Part shown: positions 1 to 8,892 of the stretch, one piece after another
How positions within the stretch are numbered: position 1 is the stretch's first letter
Layout: each line of letters starts with the position of its first letter
NCBI GenBank assembly: GCA_021813685.1
Contig: JAKAJS010000166.1
Location: forward strand, 1 to 55,771
Direction of reading: 5' to 3'
Source: Deltaproteobacteria bacterium
GTDB lineage: Bacteria > Desulfobacterota > Syntrophobacteria > Syntrophobacterales > Syntrophobacteraceae
DNA length: 55,771 nucleotides
The notes under the pieces: generated by a model
What the model saw: only the letters and a program-made list of their open reading frames with translations
Databases searched by the model: none
What the model was told of the DNA's origin: nothing
Position numbers and translations under genes: made by a program

Positions 1-1
1 T

Positions 2-1306
2 GAACCGGCGCGCAGAGAAGAGATCGTGCAGGTCAATGACGAGTTATCCGCAGATGCCCTACGGACCATTGGGGTCGCCTTCCGGCATCTCCCTGTGAGC
101 ATGCTCGAACAGGGTACGATCGATGAGCGTGTCGAGCAGGATTTGGTTTTCATGGGATTGATAGGAATGATCGATCCTCCAAGAGAGGAAGCCAGGATCT
201 CGGTCGAGCTGGCGAAAAGGGCGGGGATCCGGCCGATAATGATTACGGGTGATCACCCCGGGACCGCCGCTGTCATAGCTCGAGAGCTTGGAATAGCTGG
301 AGACGGGCCGGCCGTGACCGGTGCCGAGATTGAACGAATGTCGGAGGAAATGCTGGACCGGGTGGTTACGGAAGCCTCGGTGTATGCGCGCGTAAACCCG
401 GAACATAAGCTGCGAATCGTAAAGGCGCTGCAACGCGGGGGTTTGACGGTGGCCATGACAGGCGACGGCGTAAATGACGCCCCGGCCCTGAAAACCGCAG
501 ACATTGGCGTTGCGATGGGCTTAACGGGGACGGATGTCTCCAGGCAGGCCGCCGACATGGTGCTGGCCGACGACAACTTCGCTTCCATTGTGGCGGCCGT
601 GGAAGAGGGACGCGCGATATTTTCCAACATTCGCAAGTTCTTACGCTACCTGCTTTCCTCCAATATCGGAGAAGTGTTGACAATGTTTTTCGGGGTACTG
701 CTGGCCGAGGTTATCGGGCTGAGCGCCAAAGGCGCGAGCGGATTGGTCCTGCCGCTTTCGGCGGCGCAGGTGCTGTGGATAAACCTGGTGACTGACGGTG
801 CGCCGGCTCTGGCGCTGGGCGTTGACCCGAGGGAACATCGTATTATGAACGACCCGCCGCGTCCGCGGCAGGAAGCGATTATAACCCGCCGGATGTGGAC
901 GGGCATCGTATTCTGCGGTGCGGTGATGGCTGTGGGTACGCTGCTCGTATTGGATGCGTCACTGCCCGGCGGCTTGCTCGAGGGCTCGGGCAGCATGAGT
1001 TACGGCCAGACCATGACGTTTACGACCCTGGTGATGTTTCAGCTGTTCAACGCCTTGAACGCCCGGTCGGACGTGAGGAGCGCCTTCATCAGACTTTTCG
1101 GCAATTTCTGGCTGTGGGGAGCAATTTTTTTGTCGCTGGCCCTGCAAGCGGCGGTGATTTACATGCCGTCTTTGCAAAAAGCCTTTTCGACCGTGAGCTT
1201 GAGCCTCGGGGACTGGCTGCTTTGCATCGGGGTATCGAGTTCCGTGCTGTGGCTGCACGAACTGTATAAACTGGTGGCGAGAACAGCCCGTGGGAAACAC
1301 ACATGA
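2..1306 (+). CDS. P-type cation-transporting ATPase, type II (Ca2+-like), C-terminal part
   Basis: This is the 3' part of an ATP-driven inner-membrane cation pump; the frame is open to the window edge, so the N-terminal membrane helices and the phosphorylated Asp loop lie upstream. The hinge motif TGDGVNDAPAL and the P-domain motif MITGDHPGTA are intact. The M6 sequence NLVTDGAPALALGVDP is typical of SERCA/PMCA-like type II pumps rather than heavy-metal P1B pumps. Four to five hydrophobic helices follow. Ca2+ is the likely substrate, but Mn2+ or Na+ is possible. The stop overlaps the ATG of the next, truncated frame (ATGA). Confidence 0.9.
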   Translation, partial: EPARREEIVQVNDELSADALRTIGVAFRHLPVSMLEQGTIDERVEQDLVFMGLIGMIDPPREEARISVELAKRAGIRPIMITGDHPGTAAVIARELGIAGDGPAVTGAEIERMSEEMLDRVVTEASVYARVNPEHKLRIVKALQRGGLTVAMTGDGVNDAPALKTADIGVAMGLTGTDVSRQAADMVLADDNFASIVAAVEEGRAIFSNIRKFLRYLLSSNIGEVLTMFFGVLLAEVIGLSAKGASGLVLPLSAAQVLWINLVTDGAPALALGVDPREHRIMNDPPRPRQEAIITRRMWTGIVFCGAVMAVGTLLVLDASLPGGLLEGSGSMSYGQTMTFTTLVMFQLFNALNARSDVRSAFIRLFGNFWLWGAIFLSLALQAAVIYMPSLQKAFSTVSLSLGDWLLCIGVSSSVLWLHELYKLVARTARGKHT

Positions 1307-1500
1307 GCACTCTTGGCTGGATCATTTTGGGGGGCTTGCTGATGAGCGCAATCGCGCTCGTAGGGGGTATTACAACAGTATTGAGGCCCTCCACGCTTGA
1401 GCGTGTGCGCATGAACAGACGTGAACTTTCCAGAAGAGGAGGTTTCAAAAATGTACCGGTCTATACTCGTTCCAATAGACGGCTCCCTGACGAGCCTTGA
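1303..1500 (+). pseudogene. ZIP-family metal transporter, N-terminal stump
   Basis: The first about 36 residues (MSTLGWIILGGLLMSAIALV, then GGITTVLRPSTLERV) look like the first membrane helix and first loop of a ZIP (Zn2+/divalent metal) transporter. The similarity then stops, and the frame runs on as basic, unconserved sequence into the following Usp gene. A functional ZIP protein needs about 250 residues and eight helices, so this is a truncated relic, probably left by a deletion that joined the ZIP start to the Usp leader. Its ATG overlaps the stop of the ATPase, which suggests an ancestral ATPase-ZIP operon. Family assignment rests on recognition of one helix. Confidence 0.5.
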
Positions 1501-2302
1501 TGCCTTGAAGCAGGCATTTCGAATCGAGAAGGCCTCGATCACCGTTGTTTGCGCCGTTCCTTACAGCGGAATCGACATGAGCTTGTTTGACCTGCAGACG
1601 CTCGAAGCAAATATCCAGGAGAAGTTGAAACAATTCTGCGACACGGCTCTTGATGCCGCGGCGGAAATAGCGAGGGGCAACTCCGCCTCTATCGAGACGA
1701 TCTGCGAAGTTGGTCAACCGCATGAAATTATTGTAAAGACGGCAGAGGAAAGGGGTTGCGATCTCATTGTCATGGGAAGGAGGGGGCTGGGAAGGATAGA
1801 ACGAGCCCTCACGGGAAGCGTTACGGCTCGAGTAATCGGGTTCAGCCCAATCGATGTTCTGGTGGTTCCCCGGGATTCCTCCCTTGGGTGGGAGCGGATA
1901 GTCTTGGCGACAGACGGATCCGAGTTCAGCAAAAATGCGACAAGAAGAGCAATGGAACTGGTCAAGGCATCCGGAGGGGAGTTAAAAGTCGTTTCCGCTA
2001 CCGACATGGCCTCCGAGTTCCAACCTCTATCGGCTGAATTGACTGAGAAACTGTGTGAATGGCCAAGATACTGCGTATCCGACGTGCGGGAACAGGCTGT
2101 GACAATTGGTGTGCATCCTGAGTGCATAGTTCGCCAGGCAGAGGCATACAAAGCGATCTTGAGCGTGGCGGAGGAATGCGGTGCAAATCTCATAGTGATG
2201 GGATCTCATGGAAGGACGGGCCTGAAGAGGCTGCTGATGGGCAGCGTGGCCGAGAAAGTGATCGGCTATGCATCCTGCCCGGTCCTTATTATCAAACGGT
2301 GA
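1451..2302 (+). CDS. Universal stress protein, tandem UspA domains
   Basis: This cytoplasmic stress protein of 283 residues has two Usp domains (about 1-147 and 155-283). Each ends in the nucleotide-binding G-x2-G-x9-G-S/T pattern: MGRRGLGRIERALTGS in the first and MGSHGRTGLKRLLMGS in the second, so ATP binding is likely. The start at 1451 (MYRSILVPIDGS) is preferred over an upstream in-frame ATG at 1421 because AGAGGAGG lies just before it and the sequence begins like other Usp proteins. It follows the ZIP stump and ends in an inverted repeat. Confidence 0.9.
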   Translation: MYRSILVPIDGSLTSLDALKQAFRIEKASITVVCAVPYSGIDMSLFDLQTLEANIQEKLKQFCDTALDAAAEIARGNSASIETICEVGQPHEIIVKTAEERGCDLIVMGRRGLGRIERALTGSVTARVIGFSPIDVLVVPRDSSLGWERIVLATDGSEFSKNATRRAMELVKASGGELKVVSATDMASEFQPLSAELTEKLCEWPRYCVSDVREQAVTIGVHPECIVRQAEAYKAILSVAEECGANLIVMGSHGRTGLKRLLMGSVAEKVIGYASCPVLIIKR

Positions 2303-2348
2303 ACGGGACCAGACAGGCAAGATCAAGGACTGCTTTGGCGGACAACCT

Positions 2349-2394
2349 GCCGCGCTCTCTATTCCGGAGCTTCCTCCCGGATTGAGAGCGCGGC
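2349..2394. terminator. Inverted repeat between convergent genes
   Basis: GCCGCGCTCTC (2349-2359) and GAGAGCGCGGC (2384-2394) form a perfect 11-bp stem with a 24-nt loop, 47 nt after the Usp stop and upstream of the convergent dehydrogenase. There is no T tract, so termination is inferred from position. Confidence 0.4.
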
Positions 2395-2551
2395 GAGATG
2401 GATTTATTCTTAGCTCCAACTGATCGGCGCCGCTGACTTTTATTTCCGTAAATCCGATTTCTTTTCCAAGCAACAAGCTGCACCGGGAATAATATCAGGA
2501 CCCACTGTACAAAGCGCTTTTCGAACTTGGCAAAGTCATCAAAAAATGGGT

Positions 2552-3508
2552 TCATCGGTTGATGCAATTGGGGGGGCGCTTTCCGGCCAGACCCGCAAGG
2601 AGATTCTCACACGCCATCTCGGCCATGCGGGTGCGGGTTTCGATCGTGGCGCTTCCCATGTGGGGGAGCAAAACGACGTTGTCGAGGTCTGCCAGACCCG
2701 GGCAGAGTTGCGGCTCGTTTTCAAAGACGTCGAGGCCGGCGGCGCCGATGGAGCCGGAGCGAAGCGCCTCGACCAGCGCTTTTTCGTCAACCACAGGCCC
2801 CCTTGCCGTGTTTATGAGCACGGCCGAGGGTTTCATCTTCGAAAGCTCGCGCGCGCCGATCAGGTGTCGGGTTTGCGGTCCGAGAGGCACGTGGAGGGAG
2901 ACGAAATCCGACTCGGACAATAGATCGTCAAAGGACGCAAAGGAAACGTTCAACTCCCGTTCCGCCTCGGGCGCCAGGCGTGAGCGGCCCCCGTAGAGCA
3001 CCCGCATCTCGAAGCCGGCGGCCCTTTTTGCCACCGCACGACCGATCCTTCCCATACCGACGATCCCCAGCGTCTTGCCCGAAACCTCGGTTCCCAAAAA
3101 TTTAAGAGGCGCCCAGAACGTAAATCCTCCCGCCCGCACCATCCGGTCGCCTTCGACCACCCTGCGGGCGGAGGCGAGGATAAGGGCGAAGGTAAGATCG
3201 GCCGTGGCCCGGGTCAGAACCCCGGGGGTATTGGTAACCCAAATGGCCCGTACGTCCGCCTCCTCGAGATCGATGTGATCGAAACCGACCCCGTTGTTGG
3301 CGATTATTTTCAGACGCGGCGCACGATCGAGAAGCTCCCGGTCTATCCGGTCGGTTATGGTGCAAAGCAGGCCATCGACCTCCGCGACGGATTCGAGCAG
3401 CGTTTGGCGCTTCATCGGGAGATCCTCTCCGTGGATTTGGACCTGGTGGCAACGGGTGATCCGGCCCAGCACCTCTTCGGGAAGCCGGGCGGTTACGAGC
3501 ACTTTCAT
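2552..3508 (-). CDS. D-2-hydroxyacid dehydrogenase (glyoxylate/hydroxypyruvate reductase-like)
   Basis: This 318-residue NAD(P)-dependent enzyme of the D-isomer-specific 2-hydroxyacid dehydrogenase family reduces small 2-oxoacids such as glyoxylate or hydroxypyruvate. The Rossmann motif GIVGMGRIGRAVAKR is near residue 147. The catalytic Arg lies in NTARGP, the Glu in FENEP and the His in LPHMGSAT, all in the usual order. The length fits GyaR/GhrB-type enzymes; 3-phosphoglycerate dehydrogenase is less likely because there is no ACT or other C-terminal domain. It follows a DHH phosphoesterase on the same strand by 21 nt, so the two may be co-transcribed. Confidence 0.85.
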   Translation of the reverse strand: MKVLVTARLPEEVLGRITRCHQVQIHGEDLPMKRQTLLESVAEVDGLLCTITDRIDRELLDRAPRLKIIANNGVGFDHIDLEEADVRAIWVTNTPGVLTRATADLTFALILASARRVVEGDRMVRAGGFTFWAPLKFLGTEVSGKTLGIVGMGRIGRAVAKRAAGFEMRVLYGGRSRLAPEAERELNVSFASFDDLLSESDFVSLHVPLGPQTRHLIGARELSKMKPSAVLINTARGPVVDEKALVEALRSGSIGAAGLDVFENEPQLCPGLADLDNVVLLPHMGSATIETRTRMAEMACENLLAGLAGKRPPNCINR

Positions 3509-3529
3509 CGTGAGCCTTTCTTCGAACGT

Positions 3530-4642
3530 TTAATCCTGTCGTTTTGGCGCTGCCCCATCGTGTCCTTTGGCCCCGATTTTCGCCAGGAGTTTGTGCTTTA
3601 TCTGCTCGTCAAAAACACGCCATTTGTGCTCCCGGTATTCTTCCTCCTTGCCTCCGGCCAAAAATCCGATGGGGAGCCTGAAGCCTCCGGCCGAAGACTT
3701 CCCGCCGCCGAAATAATTTCCGGCGCAATCTTTGCCCAAAATTTCCTTCAAGAATTCATCGGGATCGAGGGTGATTTTCGTTGTGCGAAGAGAGCCCACG
3801 ATGCATTCCTCGACTTCGGGGCCCGACACCAGACCGTAGACGACCGCGGTATGGATGTTTTCCTCGGTCACCAGAAAATCGGCGGTTTGCGGTATAGCGT
3901 CCCTGTCCTCGGCGCGCAGATACCCCACGCCCGCAATCGACAACCCCTCGACGGTCACCTTGTCTTCCAGCGCCCTGTGGATGATTTCCATGGTCCGCTT
4001 GGGCCTGGACTGATTCAAAATCTGGTCCAGAAGGTCGGGGTCCCGGTACTGGCTCAGATAGGCGGCGGCGTGAAAATCCTCGACCCCTGCCCGTATCAGC
4101 CCCCCGGTGTCGGTAAAGATGCCGTGCGTGAGGGCGGTTGCGGCCATGACGTGTTCCTTGTGGGACTTGTCCAACTGGATCAGCCCCTGTTCGAGATAGC
4201 AAGCGTAGATGCTGGCGGTCGCCCCGAAAGAGCGGCGGATGTCCTGGAAAGCGGGTTCGATCCGGTGCTGCAGTTCGTGATGGTCCACAACGGCCAGAGC
4301 GGGAACCTCCGCCTCTTCCAGGCGCCGTACGATCTCCTCGGCCGTCGTTGCCTGGTTGTCCACGTAAATCGCCCCGGCGTACTTTCGCAGGTTCACGGAA
4401 CTGTCGAAACGAATCAGTTCGATCCCGAGCAGCTTCACCAGGGCGATATTTTGATGATGGCTGATCTTGCCGCTGTAGACGATATCGCACTCGATATCGA
4501 AGGCAGCGCTTATGAGCTTGTGCACGAAAGCCGAGGAAATGGCGTCGGGATCGGGAAAATCCTGAAGCACGACAATATGAGATTCCCCGCGGTGTGCTTC
4601 CAATAGGTCCTTCATTTTTTGTATCGAGTCTGAGTTCATCAT
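3530..4642 (-). CDS. DHH/DHHA1-family phosphoesterase (NrnA-like)
   Basis: This 370-residue cytoplasmic phosphoesterase probably acts on nanoRNA, pAp or a cyclic-dinucleotide product. The DHH domain shows FPDPDAISSA near residue 30, YVDNQAT near 93 and VVDHHE near 117, which supply the metal ligands. The C-terminal DHHA1 domain carries GGGKSSAGG where most NrnA proteins have GGGH, so substrate recognition may differ. The gene is divergent from the Nudix gene across a 254-bp AT-rich spacer. Confidence 0.8.
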   Translation of the reverse strand: MMNSDSIQKMKDLLEAHRGESHIVVLQDFPDPDAISSAFVHKLISAAFDIECDIVYSGKISHHQNIALVKLLGIELIRFDSSVNLRKYAGAIYVDNQATTAEEIVRRLEEAEVPALAVVDHHELQHRIEPAFQDIRRSFGATASIYACYLEQGLIQLDKSHKEHVMAATALTHGIFTDTGGLIRAGVEDFHAAAYLSQYRDPDLLDQILNQSRPKRTMEIIHRALEDKVTVEGLSIAGVGYLRAEDRDAIPQTADFLVTEENIHTAVVYGLVSGPEVEECIVGSLRTTKITLDPDEFLKEILGKDCAGNYFGGGKSSAGGFRLPIGFLAGGKEEEYREHKWRVFDEQIKHKLLAKIGAKGHDGAAPKRQD

Positions 4643-4779
4643 TTACCACCCGGTTATTTCACGCCCGGCTATTTTACACATCTTTTCCGATTTTAAAGCT
4701 AATAATAAATATTTGTAAAAAAAAGCTCCGGCGTCAAAACACAACAAAAGGATCTCAGTTTTCTCGTTCCAATCACTCA

Positions 4780-4807
4780 TTGCGATATTGGACCTATCGG
4801 ATATACT
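4780..4807 (+). promoter_or_regulatory. Candidate sigma-70 promoter for the Nudix operon
   Basis: TTGCGA (4780-4785), a 16-nt spacer and TATACT (4802-4807) lie about 90 nt before the Nudix start in the AT-rich divergent spacer 4643-4896. The rest of that spacer shows no gene. Confidence 0.4.
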
Positions 4808-4896
4808 TTAATATTCGACCTTTCGGAACTTACCCGTTTTCAAGAATATGGCGGGAAAAGAGTTGAGCGACTAAAAGGATGGGATGACGTGAGATT

Positions 4897-5493
4897 ATGA
4901 GGGAAAAATTACCGCAAATCCCGACAACTGTTCGGCAATGGAGCATCTCTGAGCGGATGCCCCCCGAAGACCATGGAATTTTCAAGATTACCACAAAAAC
5001 CGTCCTCTCTCCGCGGACCGGTGCCGCGATGCGGGTGAAGTCGATCTCCATGAGGGACTGGGTCGTGGTCCTGCCTCTAACCGAAGAGGGCGAGGTGGTA
5101 ATGGTCCAACAGTACCGCCATGGGGTGGAGGGGGTTTTCCTGGAACTTCCCGGAGGCCTGATCGACCCCGGAGACGGTTCCCCGGCTGTGGCCGCCGGGC
5201 GGGAACTCAGGGAGGAAACCGGCTTCGAAGCGATGGAACTGGTTTCCCTGGGGTCCTGTTTTCCTGTGCCCGCGCTTATGGAAAACCGCTGCTTTTTCGT
5301 TTTGGCGCGCAGTGTGCGCCCTGTGTGCGCGCCACAGCCAGACCCGGGAGAAGACATCGAGGTCGTGCGTTTGGCCCTGGCGGAGGTTCCGCACCTGATT
5401 CAAACCGGCCAAATTTCGAGCGGCATGATTCAACTCGCCTTTTCCATGTATTTCCTGCAGCGCGGAACGGACCCCCGCAGGGGAATAGTATGA
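4897..5493 (+). CDS. Nudix hydrolase (ADP-ribose pyrophosphatase-like)
   Basis: This 198-residue protein hydrolyses nucleoside diphosphates linked to another moiety, most likely ADP-ribose. The Nudix box near residue 88 reads GGLIDPGDGSPAVAAGREL then REETGF. The catalytic REXXEE core is intact, and the first acidic position is Asp instead of the usual Glu. The N-terminal half (VVVLPLTEEGEVVMVQQYRH) is characteristic of NudF-type enzymes. Its stop codon overlaps the next start (ATGA), so the two genes are translationally coupled. Confidence 0.85.
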   Translation: MREKLPQIPTTVRQWSISERMPPEDHGIFKITTKTVLSPRTGAAMRVKSISMRDWVVVLPLTEEGEVVMVQQYRHGVEGVFLELPGGLIDPGDGSPAVAAGRELREETGFEAMELVSLGSCFPVPALMENRCFFVLARSVRPVCAPQPDPGEDIEVVRLALAEVPHLIQTGQISSGMIQLAFSMYFLQRGTDPRRGIV

Positions 5494-6245
5494 CGGAAAA
5501 AGGCTCGAACAAAGCAGTCGATCGTCCCGTCCGACAGGGTGGATTCGCAATAAAGAAACGGGTTCGCTCGCTTCTTGGGTCTTGCGACTTTGAAGAGGCG
5601 CTCGCAAGGAGCGATCTACCCCCGGAAAAAATCATCAATTCCCTTCTGGGCTCGTTGCTCGAAACCGACGAGTCGGTCAGGTGGAGGGCGGTGCGGGCCA
5701 TTGGAATCACCGTATCGGCGCTCGCTCGAAAAGACTTCGAACAGGCGCGGGAAATCATGCGGCGCCTCATCTGGAGCTTGAACGACGAATCGGGGGGAAT
5801 CGGCTGGGGGGCGCCTGAGGCCATGGGGGAAATCATGGCCGAAAACGAAAAGCTCGCCCGGGAATATCATCGAATACTTATCTCCTACATAGACGAAGAC
5901 GGCAATCCGCTGGAAAATGATTTGCTCGAGCGCGGGGTCCTGTGGGGAATCGAAAGAGTTGCTCAAAAATGGCCCGGGCTCCTGCACGACTGGATCGACC
6001 CGATACTTTTGCAGTTGCAATCCCCCGACCCGGTAAAAAGGGTGTTATCCCTTCAAACGTTTCTGCACCTTTCCCGCTCCCCGGGATGCCCGCCCCTGCC
6101 GGACCGGCTGCTCGCCCTTCTGTCCCCTCTTCTGGAGGACCCCTCCGAGATGCGATCCTACCGGGACGGCTCATTCGTGCAACTCAGGATCGACAGGCTG
6201 GCCAGGGAGCTTCTGGCCAATCTTGAAAAGGGAAAGAGCGTCTGA
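5490..6245 (+). CDS. DVU0298-like HEAT-repeat protein
   Basis: This 251-residue soluble, helix-rich protein resembles the DVU0298 family of sulfate reducers and relatives, whose biochemical role is not established. The signature region near residues 60-110 contains VRWRAVRAIG and NDESGGIGWGAPEAMGEI. The helix pairs look like HEAT repeats, which suggests a protein-binding scaffold. The start at 5490 is chosen because it overlaps the Nudix stop as ATGA; the frame is open further upstream but only as antisense-like sequence inside the Nudix gene. Function is unknown. Confidence 0.7.
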   Translation: MTEKGSNKAVDRPVRQGGFAIKKRVRSLLGSCDFEEALARSDLPPEKIINSLLGSLLETDESVRWRAVRAIGITVSALARKDFEQAREIMRRLIWSLNDESGGIGWGAPEAMGEIMAENEKLAREYHRILISYIDEDGNPLENDLLERGVLWGIERVAQKWPGLLHDWIDPILLQLQSPDPVKRVLSLQTFLHLSRSPGCPPLPDRLLALLSPLLEDPSEMRSYRDGSFVQLRIDRLARELLANLEKGKSV

Positions 6246-6438
6246 AGGTTCAGGTCCCGTTGTTCCCCCCAAGGCAAACCCTCCCCTGCCATTTTGAATG
6301 GCAATCTCTCATTACTATTGGCGAAGGAGAGTTTTTCGCATATTTTTGTCAACGTTGCCCGTCGTCTTACCGATTCTTCAGGTGATGACGGGTAACTCTC
6401 TCCCGAAATTGGCCAATCTTTTCCCGGAGTTTTTGGTT

Positions 6439-8811
6439 ATGCGCATCCCGCGACCCGATCCCATACGAATACTTCTCGTCGAAGATGATGAGGACGACTA
6501 TACGATCATCTGCGATCGACTCTCGGACCTTTTCGCTCAAGGAAGCTCGCTCGCCTGGGTTCGAGACTATGAGGAGGCCCTGGAAGCGCTGTCGAGCGGT
6601 CTATTCGATGTGTGCCTGCTCGACTATCAACTGGGAGAGCGAAGCGGAATTGAGCTTCTCGAAGAAGCCACCCGTCACGGCTCTACGACCCCGATACTGT
6701 TTCTGACCGGCACGGGGAACTACGAAATCGATTTTACCGCCATGAAGATGGGCGCAGCCGATTACCTGACCAAAGAGCAGCTCAGCGCGACGCTTCTGGA
6801 AAGAGCGATGCGCTATGCGATCGAGATCCGGCGCAAAAATGAAGAGCTTCTCCAGTCCAGGCTTTCCGCGGAGCGCAGAGAAGCCGACCTGGCTCTGCAG
6901 GAGAGTGAGGTTCGCTATAAACTGATAATGGAGGCCACAAACGACGGGATCTGGGACTGGGACATAAAGACCGGCGAGGTGCTCCGAAATCCTGTCTACT
7001 TTGCGATGCTGGGCTACGAGGAAAAGGAGTTCGCCAGCGTCGAAAAGTGGCCCGGCCTGATCCACCCCGACGATATCAATGCGGTCTCTCGCGTTTTACA
7101 CGATTACCTTGCGGGAAAGATAAATACCTATGACATCGAGTACCGCATGGTGCACAAGTCGGGGAATGCCGTATGGGTGCATTCGCGGGGCAAGACGGTG
7201 GCCTTCGACGAAGAGGGAAACCCGACAAGGATGGTCGGAACGATCGCCGATATCACGGAGCGCAAGCGGGTCGAGCAGGAGTTGCGCGAGAGCGAGCAGC
7301 GCTATCGGGAGCTTTTCGAGGCCGGATCGGATGCGATACTGTTTATCGAAGCCGCTACGGAGCGGGTCCTGGAAGCAAACAACACAGCTGCGACAATGTT
7401 TGGCTACAGCCGGGAGGAGCTGCTCGCAAAGAAAAACTGGGAACTTTCGGAGGAGCCCGAAGAAACCCGCAGGAAAACCCGGGGCGCGAGTCTGGTTCCG
7501 GGGCAGGTGATAACCGTTCCCCTGCGGTATCTGCGGAGAAAAGACGGGACGGTTTTTCCGACAGAAATCACCGGGCGCTCTTTTTTCTGGCGGGAACGCC
7601 CGGTTTTTATCGCCTCTATCCGTGACATCACCGAGCGCAGGAGCGCCGAGCGAGAGCGGGAAAATCTGCAGGCGCAGCTAAACCAGGCGCAGAAGCTCGA
7701 GTCGGTGGGAAGGCTTGCGGGAGGTGTGGCGCACGATTTCAACAACATGCTGGGGGTGATCCTGGGACATGTGGAAATGGCTCTGGACCAGATGGAGGAT
7801 GTGGACACGCTCCGGATGAGTTTAACGGAAATCAGGAAGGCGACCATGCGCTCGGCCGAACTGACCAGACAATTGCTGGCTTTTGCCCGCAAGCAGACCA
7901 TCTCCCCGCAGATCCTCGATTTGAACGAAACGGTTGAGGGAATGCTTAAAATGCTTCGCAGGCTGATCGGAGAGAACATCGATCTGGTCTGGCTTCCCGC
8001 CAAAAATATCTGGCCGGTCGTGGTCGATCCCGGCCAAATCGATCAGGTCCTGGCCAATTTGTGCGTCAATGCCCGCGATGCGATTTCGGGGACAGGCAAA
8101 GTGAGCATCGAAACGGGGACCACCTGCTTCGACGCAGAGTACTGCTCCCGAACCCCCGGGGTTGTGCCGGGCGAGTTCGTCTTTCTTGCCGTAAGCGACT
8201 CCGGCTGCGGTATGGACGCGGAAATTTTGGGCAAGATCTTCGAGCCCTTTTTCACCACCAAGGCCGTGGGGGAAGGCACCGGCCTGGGGCTGGCGACCGT
8301 TTACGGCATTGTGAAGCAGAACAGCGGCTTTATCAATGTCTACAGCGAGCCGGGTCGAGGAACGACCTTCAAAATCCATCTGCCCCGCGCAGAGGAACAA
8401 GCGGCGCAAAAGCCTCCCCCGCTTCCGCCCAGAGACCTTCAGGGAACGGAGACCGTGCTCCTGGTCGAAGACGAAGGGCCGATGCTGGCGCTGGGCAGGA
8501 CCATATTGGAGCGGCACGGCTATACGGTGCTTGCCGCAGCGAGTCCTGCGAAAGCTTTGGAACTGGTCCAAAACCACACCAGCCCGATCCATTTGCTCAT
8601 TACCGATGTGGTAATGCCCGAAATGAACGGGAAAGCTCTCAGAGACAAACTGGCCGGGCTTGCGCCCGAGCTCAAAACGATTTTCATGTCCGGCTACACC
8701 GCAGACATCATTGCCCATCACGGCATACTCGAGGAGGGAATCGCCTTTTTGCAAAAACCGTTTTCCGTAAAGACCCTGCTCGAAAAGGTCCGGGACATGT
8801 TCCTCCCCTGA
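6439..8811 (+). CDS. Hybrid sensor kinase: REC-PAS-PAS-HisKA-HATPase-REC
   Basis: This 790-residue cytoplasmic signalling protein has no membrane helix from the chosen start. In order it has an N-terminal receiver (acceptor Asp62 in LLDYQLGE), a linker helix, PAS (about 150-275) and PAS (about 280-400). These are followed by a HisKA H-box [12 protein letters not shown] with His432, a HATPase domain ([32 protein letters not shown]) and a C-terminal receiver with acceptor Asp723 ([11 protein letters not shown]). The start at 6439 is preferred because the receiver begins right after it and GGAG lies 9 nt upstream. No DNA-binding partner is adjacent. Confidence 0.9.
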   Translation: MRIPRPDPIRILLVEDDEDDYTIICDRLSDLFAQGSSLAWVRDYEEALEALSSGLFDVCLLDYQLGERSGIELLEEATRHGSTTPILFLTGTGNYEIDFTAMKMGAADYLTKEQLSATLLERAMRYAIEIRRKNEELLQSRLSAERREADLALQESEVRYKLIMEATNDGIWDWDIKTGEVLRNPVYFAMLGYEEKEFASVEKWPGLIHPDDINAVSRVLHDYLAGKINTYDIEYRMVHKSGNAVWVHSRGKTVAFDEEGNPTRMVGTIADITERKRVEQELRESEQRYRELFEAGSDAILFIEAATERVLEANNTAATMFGYSREELLAKKNWELSEEPEETRRKTRGASLVPGQVITVPLRYLRRKDGTVFPTEITGRSFFWRERPVFIASIRDITERRSAERERENLQAQLNQAQKLESVGRLAGGVAHDFNNMLGVILGHVEMALDQMEDVDTLRMSLTEIRKATMRSAELTRQLLAFARKQTISPQILDLNETVEGMLKMLRRLIGENIDLVWLPAKNIWPVVVDPGQIDQVLANLCVNARDAISGTGKVSIETGTTCFDAEYCSRTPGVVPGEFVFLAVSDSGCGMDAEILGKIFEPFFTTKAVGEGTGLGLATVYGIVKQNSGFINVYSEPGRGTTFKIHLPRAEEQAAQKPPPLPPRDLQGTETVLLVEDEGPMLALGRTILERHGYTVLAAASPAKALELVQNHTSPIHLLITDVVMPEMNGKALRDKLAGLAPELKTIFMSGYTADIIAHHGILEEGIAFLQKPFSVKTLLEKVRDMFLP

Positions 8812-8814
8812 GTG

Positions 8815-8851
8815 GAAAAGGAGCGGGAAGAAAACCCTCCCGTCCCTTTTC
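8815..8851. terminator. Bidirectional terminator-like hairpin
   Basis: GAAAAGGAGCGGGA (8815-8828) pairs with TCCCGTCCCTTTTC (8838-8851): 14 positions with one mismatch and one G-T wobble around a 9-nt loop. It sits between two convergent sensor-kinase genes and has A/T flanks on both sides, as a shared terminator would. Confidence 0.55.
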
Positions 8852-8892
8852 GTGGTTAAAAACAGCTCGAAAAGGTCTGGATCGCTTACCGC

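Noticed and set aside
3275..4606. 443-codon plus-strand frame opposite the DHH phosphoesterase
   Set aside because: No recognisable domain, while the opposite strand has complete DHH and DHHA1 motifs.
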